64,000 nt of DNA, from assembly GCA_037783545.1 (NCBI GenBank), contig JBBELK010000832.1, forward strand, positions 496,001-560,000. Direction: 5' to 3'. Of the stretch, positions 1 through 64,000 are shown one piece after another. The position numbers and the translations under genes are program-made. How positions within the stretch are numbered: the first letter of the stretch is position 1; each line of letters starts with the position of its first letter. The DNA comes from Henricia sp. BOLD:AAB3569 (lineage: Eukaryota > Echinodermata > Asteroidea > Spinulosida > Echinasteridae). The notes beneath the pieces are model-generated. The model saw only the letters and a list, made by a program, of their open reading frames with translations. It was not told where the DNA came from and searched no databases.

Positions 1-1242
1 GCATTTATTAATTCATCTTCAATTATTGTTTTGTTTTCTAATAAAATTGTATCATCTCGGGTGGAGTGATTTGGAATAATTGCATTGGGCACTAACAGTC
101 ACTTATATTATACCACTTCCGTTATTTTTTTTCCTGGTGAAATGTTAAGATTTTGGGCCATTGCAGATCCAGCTGTATAGGCCTACAAACTTTAACGTTT
201 TTTGGGGGCGCCACTTTCAGTGCAGGGTATACATGAACATGTATATCTACTTTGAGCAAACACACTCAAATGATCCCTTGTGTAGACAATTTTAAATATA
301 GATGTTTTCCATCTCTCAACCTATAGGTTATATAATTTATATCCCTAAATGCTGGACATCTATTCTGTGTCAGTGTCACGCTGGGTAACGCAAACAAGGG
401 AGTTTGTTTTCACATTCAAATCGGGGACGGGAAGAGAGAGAGAGAACAAAACAGGGAAAATAGGTCCCCGATTCCCAACCCCGTTCAAATTTTATGGAGG
501 CTTTCGCAAAAAAAAAAACACACTTGTGTGCGCCAGTATTCAAAAGACAGTATCGCGCGCGTTGATGCAATCTTGGCACAGCTCAGCAGCAATATAACTC
601 TTGCATAGTTAGACTTCAAGGAGTGTCTTGCTTTTTGGCCCATAGACGCTGTGAGGATTTTTAAATGAGTTTTTGAATATTGCACATTTAGCATTGTTTC
701 CTGAGCCCGATTAATAGTTGGGTTCACCCATATAACTGATTCAAGGGACACAATTTATGATCCTTCTCTATGGAAGACGAGGGATTAGAATAGAAAGCCA
801 CTTGATTTAGGTACATGTAATTACGTGATGCGATGATCAAGCAGAATCAGCTGGAACTCGGTAATCATCGTTTTATAAGATATGGACCAATAAATATGCG
901 TTCATGATTGGGGTGAAAAAATTAAATTAAAAAAAAAAAAATTTAAAATTGACTTTTCCCCCCTTCTATTTACAAAAACTGAAGGGAAAACACTCGTCGC
1001 TCTCGTGAACATAAGAAGCCCGTTTTTGACGTTATGTTCAAACGACTAACTTTTATACCAAAGGTCGTATTCAAACGCGTTTTTTTAAATCGATAATGTT
1101 GTGTTAAGCGCGTTAAAAATGAATATGTACCACGAAATACCCAGCTCCATAGTAAAGGCATAGAGCTGCGTATTTCGTGGCACGAATTTGGCGCGCGCGC
1201 ATTGCTGACGAGCCTGTGCCTTTAAATTAAATATCTGCGGTT
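1..1242. other. Unassigned flank of ERCC2
   Basis: AT-rich sequence beyond the ERCC2 3' end. I recognise no exon, RNA gene or clear element here; small open frames lack codon bias and homology. Confidence 0.4.
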
Positions 1243-1484
1243 CAGGGGCCAATTTCATGGCGTTGTCTAGCACGAAAATGTGCTAAGCACAGGATTTATT
1301 TGCTTTATAAAATGGATTACAAGCCAAAATTATACACCAACTTGTGTTCTTCGCAAGAGTAGAATACCTTTCAATACACATCACTTACGATTTTGGCTGG
1401 CAATCCATTTTTGCAAAATAAAGCAAACAAATCCTGTGCTAAGCAAATTTTTGTGCTAAGCAACGCCATGAAATTGGCCCCAGG
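1243..1484. repeat. MITE with GGGGCCAATTTCATGGCG termini, copy 1
   Basis: About 240 bp with inverted ends: GGGGCCAATTTCATGGCG on the left and its complement on the right, plus a second inner inverted pair around AGCACAGGATTTATTTGC. A near-identical copy is at 34901-35113 and a diverged one at 46056-46260. Confidence 0.75.
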
Positions 1485-2314
1485 TGTCTCGAGAACAAAA
1501 TGCACAAATAGTCTAGTCTGTATAAATAATATAGCCTAACAAAGTCTAAAAGAGGGACATTAGAAGTATTGAACATTTTTACTGCATGTCGAGTATTAAA
1601 TAGAATGGGAAAAAAAAAAAGTTTTCTTTGCAAGAGCGCAACGCTCTGGTTTTGTTTTTCCATCAACCATGCATCTGCCAAAGTGCAGTGACAAGCGCTC
1701 AAAGAGCCCGCTTTGCACGCTGTACGATCCGAAAGCGTCCGTGATAGAATATCACCAGGGGCTTGTGATATTCAATGTTATGAAATTGGCCCCTGGATAC
1801 GTCAAATCGTAGTTACGCATCAATCTTGGATTTATTATAAACACTTCAGTCAGACAAAAGAGGCGTAATAGCAGCGCAGGCGGCGTTTGATGGCGGTAGT
1901 ATAGTATACCATCTCATTATCCGATTGTCATGAACGGCAGATCTTGCGTTGAGCTCACTATCCTCAAATCATCTCAGGATAAAGCGTTTTGGCAGTCTAT
2001 AGGCCTACGTGGTAAAGAAACGCACAAAATAATAAAGCTTGGCCCGTGGCCTTGTAACTCTGAGAATTGTGGATGAAATGAAGGCTGAAAAGTGATAAGT
2101 ATAGAGAGACAATTTTCAGACATGGATGATTTTTATTTCGACTTTGTTTTCTATATAAATTGGAAAGAAAGTTAAGTTTTGATATGAAACATTTCTACAC
2201 AGCGTCATATCTCAAGAGTCTGGAATATAGAGTGAAATCTCAATAACTCAAAATCATTGCTTAACTTAAACAAAAATATATTCCCATCGGAACTTTTACG
2301 GCAGTTTGCCACGT

Positions 2315-2739
2315 TTAAAGATATTATACATGATTGGTAAACTGTTACAAACAGTTTTATCCCCCTGTGTGATTGAAGATATGCATGATTAAAACCAACC
2401 TGAGCAAAAACCAGCTCCGTACTTCGTCTAACTTTTGACTGGAAAACAGTCAAAAAGGGTTTGCAGTCATTTCGCCCCAAAACCACTTCGCCCTGAACCA
2501 CGGCCTGTGCACGAAGTGGTTTTGGGGCGAAGTAGCATTTGGGCGAAGTAGCATTTGGGCGATGTAGTGTTTGGACGAAGTGATTTAGGGTGAAATGGCA
2601 CTTAGGCGAAATGGTTTTGGGGCGAATTGAATTTTCGTCTCATGAAGACTATAGCATTTCAGACAAAATTATTTTAGGGAAGGTTTTCTACGGCCATCAT
2701 GTTTATATTGGAGATACCAATCATGTATACTGCCTTTAA
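2315..2739. repeat. TTAA-flanked MITE with internal GGGGCGAAGTGG repeats, copy 1
   Basis: Bounded by TTAA, with inverted ends sharing ATACATGATTGGTA. The middle is a hairpin of repeated TTTTGGGGCGAAGTGG-like units. A second copy of the same layout is at 62989-63430. TTAA target use suggests a piggyBac-type source. Confidence 0.7.
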
Positions 2740-3313
2740 CTAAAATTTCTGTTTAAATAGAACTTTAAACTTCATTCCCTAAACTGTTTGAGGTAATGAG
2801 ATTTCCTATATGCAATATACTTTTACTTTTATTATGACATAAGAGTACCGAGGTATACCGTGAAATAAACAGAGATCACAGCTATAGTGTGTTGTACTGG
2901 ACTTGATTTATTTTCAGTATCACAAAATAAGGACTTACAAAAATTTCGACACCAACGCTATACTACAAACGTCTTGCTTCCATCATTTCATGGAATATTG
3001 CGGCCAAGTTGCTCAGATTACCCAACATACAAACACACATGCATGGCGTAAAAACCAAGTTTTTCGTCGCTTTACCAAAGAAATTTAGAATTACCCCCAA
3101 AGAAACCAAATTTTTAGCTGTTGAAAAAAACCGAGTCAACGACAGGCAAGAATTTTTCTGTTGCAATGAAGTACGCAACCAGATTTTTCACGGAGTTGTG
3201 GCCGAGGCAGACAACCTACAACTAGAGGAGAATGCCGCATGCCCACACTAATCAAATGCTCAGCACAGCCAGCATTGTGAAATGGGTTTGCTGACAAACA
3301 AATGTTTGTGTCA

Positions 3314-4031
3314 TGCTTAATGTAGTCTTGGCCCAAGACTACTCTAGTCGATATTGGTTTGTGTACGCGTTGGCCATATAGTGCGCCCTCTTGCAGCACT
3401 AACGGACCAGTCTTTGCTCACTAGAGTAGTCTTGGGAACTTCTCCCGGAAGGTTTAACTTTTTCTTTGTTTTTGCCTAGGCTTTCCTAGGGAACCAATCA
3501 GCGAGTGACCCAAATACAGCAGAGCGTGGGAATGCAGCGAGCGACCCAAATACAGCGCGTCGACCGCAGAGCGTGACCCAAATACACCGCGTGCACGCGC
3601 TTCGAATGGTTTGAAAAATATAAGGCGGCTTACAAGAATCATCGAACATGACCGTTTTATCGTTGCTAATATTTTCGGTGGCATAAGTTTCTTGGCAAAT
3701 GTTTGCGAATATATTTACAAACATGTTTGCAAAGGCGTATGACATCGCAAAATACATTTGTTTATGAAGATAATTGCGACATTGCAAATATTTGCAAAGA
3801 TATCTGTGGTATGCCATGTCCCTTGTGTGCCATCATAAAACCCTCTGCAGCTATTTACATAAAACGGTACCGCCCCCCAATGCTGAACTTCCGGGAGAAA
3901 TTCCCAAGACTACCCTAGTGAGCAAAGGGCTGGCCAGTTACTGCTGCAAGAGGGCCCACTACTGGGAATGGCCAACGCGTACACAAACCAATATCGACTA
4001 GAGTAGTCTTGGGCCAAGACTATGCTTAATG
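3314..4031. mobile_element. Mutator-like foldback element with 9-bp target duplication
   Basis: The element proper is 3323-4022 (700 bp). Its ends are inverted repeats of about 130 bp starting TAGTCTTGGCCCAAGACTAC. Both sides are flanked by the same nine bases TGCTTAATG (3314-3322 and 4023-4031). Long terminal inverted repeats with a 9-bp duplication are the pattern of MULE elements. It holds no transposase frame, so it is non-autonomous. Confidence 0.75.
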
Positions 4032-4159
4032 CAAAACCTCACTAAGCATAAATACTGATGTTAGGATACCAAAACATCCAACTAGGTCCATTCCATCCCC
4101 GGAAGCCGACAAGAGGTATACTCTCTCGTAAAAGAAACGCAATTTTCTGAAAACATCAA

Positions 4160-4520
4160 ACCTGAATACAACAAAAGTCTGTTAAATACAGTGAACTTGT
4201 AGATATAACAAGGCACTAAAATACCAATCACTTTGAATTCTCGTTCAAGACTGTTTCAGTGATTTCCTGCAGCTCAAGTGGACCTGTTTGAACCAAATGC
4301 TTCCCACAGCAATGAAATGCGACATATTACCCGTTTCTGGGAAAATCCGATCGTTAAGGGCTTCAGAATTTTTTTTTGGGGGGGGGGGGGGGGGGGGGGG
4401 GCGGATTCAACCTGAATAAACCTGCGTGGGATGAGCTGACCCCTAGATCTGTGCATCTCAAAACAGCCCTGGAAATGCAGATTCTCATCAGGGAGCACTT
4501 CAGGAAGAGTGGTGCACCCT
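4160..4520. repeat. Diverged interspersed repeat with G-tract insertion, copy 1
   Basis: Shares blocks such as GTTAAATACAG-GAACTTGT and AACAAGGCACT with 60240-60540. A run of about 23 G at 4379-4401 interrupts it. Family unknown. Confidence 0.5.
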
Positions 4521-5440
4521 GCCTCAGTGGCTCTTACGGAGATGGTGCAGTCAGCCTTGCGACAAGAGGTGTTCAACAATAGTGCACTATTGACGTTTTA
4601 AATAACAATAGGAACAATAGGGTCCGCGATTGCCCCCCAAAAATACCGGTAAGTACAAACAAAAGAGGAACAATAGGACGTCCACGGTTGGAGCTGGGTA
4701 TAAGAATATACGATCTTCCAGTCAGAGTATGCACTTGAAGCAGGGATACGGATACTGGATGAAAAGTTGCATATACTTTTGTCAGGAAGGATTTGGTAAT
4801 CTTTGGTTATCAATTGACTGTATAGAGCATCCAATAGTTGGTTAGTGCTGCGATAGTGCCCCCTGTTAGTGCTATATCCAACCAACAGATTAATGCTGCA
4901 GATATACCAGAAAAAGGAACCAACGTGCATTTTCTTGGTAGTCAACATATTGGTCACTGTGTTGTGGACAATTCACATTTTGCCTTTATAAAATAATTTC
5001 TCTAAATGGGAAAACCTGCAGACTGGCCATGTAAGAGGGTAATTACAATTTCAGACGTACATTTCAGACGTGAATGTATTCGAGTTCATTCATTTTAAAC
5101 ACACATTCTTCAAGCATCTTTGATTGTTCTCTCATCCTAAGTTTAGAAGCATCTTCGATAAAAGTGTAACTCCTTGTAATGCCATTCTCAATAAGCGTGA
5201 TAGGTAAAAACACCCTCCGTTTTTGAAGTATAAATTGAGTACGCCCGAAGCTATTTTTCTCTCTTTTATGTACCATGCTTAATAAGAATGCCATTACAAT
5301 TATTTTTTTTCCAGGAATTAATTACATTTCATCAAGGTTGCTTGAAGAACGTGTTTAAAACTAAACCACTTAAAAGTCTCTGAATTAATAATGATGATAA
5401 TGTCGATATTTGTATAATGCACATGTCACGTATGTCATAT
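4521..5440. other. Unassigned flank of ERCC2
   Basis: No recognisable gene. A 76-codon minus-strand frame at 5064-5294 has no family signature that I recognise. Confidence 0.35.
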
Positions 5441-5493
5441 GGCGCTTTAACCCTGGTCATTGGGCTCTTAATAACATTCCTTATATGAACCTT

Positions 5494-5735
5494 CTCGGCT
5501 CCCTGGGGTATACCCAGCACGATATGTGGCACAAGGACTCCCCTCCCCCCCTAACGCCCCTATACCTCAACACACTCTTCCCTTTTGTTAACGCACCAAT
5601 CCCCCCTAAAAACTGAAAGGAATTCCTTGGAAATTCCTTGGATGTTTGAGACACAATGGGGGAACAATGGTAGGGGGAGTCCGTTTGCCACATATCGTGC
5701 TGCATATGCCCTGGGGAGTATACAGCCCCAGCTGC
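5494..5735. repeat. Palindromic MITE
   Basis: Left arm with CTGGGGTATACCCAGCACGA and right arm with its complement around 5690-5732. Sequence just left of it (5450-5490) matches 56345-56375, so the family has at least two copies. Confidence 0.6.
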
Positions 5736-6193
5736 CAACTAGGTGCATTTTCAACTGAGTTGGGGACGTCATCAAAGTTTTGAAGGTATGGGCATGTTCA
5801 CTGACCGTCAGTCAACACATGTGCTAATTTTGCAAAAACATACGAGCCATTTTTCAACTCACCACTACAGGGCGCTCTTTCTTGTGACGACTTAACTTTT
5901 TTATATTTGTTGAATGCCCAAGGGCTCCTGACACTAACACTGTTGACCCCATTTCAGTAACTCTTACCAATTTTAAAAACTCGCTCGTTTGATGACGTCA
6001 TCGTGACGTCACAACATTCTGCTGAAGATGTACATGAGACCAAGTCACAACAAATCTAAAACAGAATTGTATATTTTCTGCAATTGGCCAAAGAGGAATC
6101 TGCCAAGTTTGAATATCCAGTGAAGTGCATATCCTTATGATGTCTCTACGAAGCTGCCACTCAGTCATCATTGCGAGGTGATGTCCGTTCATC

Positions 6194-36334
<30,141 letters not shown>

Positions 36335-36755
36335 GATCAAAACTGGCTGACAAATCTTTCATGGAGTTCAGAAATCGCCGATTTTGTCTGGTCTTCAGTT
36401 TGTCACTGTTTGTTGTTGTTGCATGCTGCTCATCATCATGTACACGCATAGCATAATGCATGCAAGCGCTAGCATGCTGAAACCTGGGAGCTGGACGATT
36501 ACATTTTAAGAGGGGCGCTGGAGCATATTTATGGTGAGGGATTGATTAATCTGGTAATTGTTTCAATAAAAACAGAAACAAAATTTAAAATTTCTCATAG
36601 TTAAAAAAATATATACATTCAGTATACGTTTTTGTGCAAACATATTATTGCTGGCATCCTGCAAGGAGGGGTCTAAAAACCTTTTTAAAAAGTGGAGCAG
36701 GCCCACTTTGGTCTGAAGTCCTGTCGATCTTTAGGTTTTATATATTATAAACGAA
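36335..36755. promoter_or_regulatory. Shared intergenic interval between ERCC2 and PEX6 start codons
   Basis: The two ATG codons point away from each other with 421 bp between them, so both 5' UTRs and the core promoters should lie here or in adjacent introns. The interval is AT-rich on the PEX6 side, with no obvious CpG island and no repeat I recognise. An in-frame TAG lies 24 nt before the PEX6 ATG. Confidence 0.6.
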
Positions 36756-63851
<27,096 letters not shown>

Positions 63852-64000
63852 TGATTATTGTTGATTACTTCCTATTGTTCTATATATTTACATATTCCCG
63901 CCGTAAATATGGCCACTGATGCCGGCACGGCGCTAAACCCAAAACTCACTCACTCACTATTTTTGCAATGGCTTGACCGATCAAGTAAGCTCTGCCCACA

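Noticed and set aside
4274-4582. Gly- or Pro-rich frames across the G tract
   Set aside because: Produced by a homopolymer inside a diverged repeat.
5064-5294. 76-codon minus-strand frame beyond the ERCC2 end
   Set aside because: No recognisable family, repeat or splice context; could be a terminal exon of a neighbour but I cannot support it.
36335-36755. CpG island at the shared promoter
   Set aside because: The interval is AT-rich with few CpG dinucleotides by eye.

Overview
The window is animal nuclear DNA: two large intron-rich genes in about 64 kb, with almost every intron and the flank packed with short foldback DNA elements (MITEs) and tRNA-derived SINEs. The protein sequences are those of a metazoan. 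The repeat vocabulary (many TTAA-flanked MITEs, repeats ending in a GGGGCCAATTTCAT-type terminus, frequent TACATGTA words) makes me think of an echinoderm, perhaps a sea star. That placement is an impression from repeats, not a demonstration.

Two housekeeping genes lie head to head. On the minus strand, 36334 down to 6194, is a complete ERCC2 (XPD), the 5'-3' DNA helicase of TFIIH. I reconstructed 22 coding exons. They join in frame to exactly 760 residues, the length of human XPD, and all checked catalytic, iron-sulfur and disease residues fall at the human numbers. On the plus strand, from 36756 past the end of the window, is PEX6, the AAA+ ATPase that with PEX1 recycles the peroxisomal import receptor PEX5. 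Fourteen exons (1085 residues) are present, up to the second region of homology of the D2 ATPase ring; the 3' exons lie beyond base 64000. The two start codons are 421 bp apart, so the interval should hold a shared bidirectional promoter. The proteins act in different pathways (transcription and nucleotide-excision repair versus peroxisome biogenesis), so the pairing probably reflects shared housekeeping expression.

Region by region: 1-6193 is the flank beyond the ERCC2 stop, with MITEs and a 700-bp Mutator-like foldback element with a clear 9-bp target duplication. 6194-36334 is ERCC2, with introns holding TTAA-flanked elements, a Tc1-like transposon remnant with another element nested in it, tRNA-like repeats and several large palindromes. 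36756-64000 is PEX6. Its 5.6-kb intron 1 holds a 372-bp satellite between inverted MITE copies. Introns 4 and 5 hold copies of PEX6's own exons: a 130-bp tandem array built from the acceptor and Walker A half of exon 5, and an out-of-order, exon-identical copy of exon 7. The 5.8-kb intron 10 holds debris of other genes on the minus strand: a mariner-like transposase, a TatD-type nuclease fragment and a leucine-rich-repeat fragment.

I found no complete new biological system. The most unusual feature is the pair of self-derived exon duplications in the D1 part of PEX6, which create decoy splice acceptors and a possible truncated isoform.
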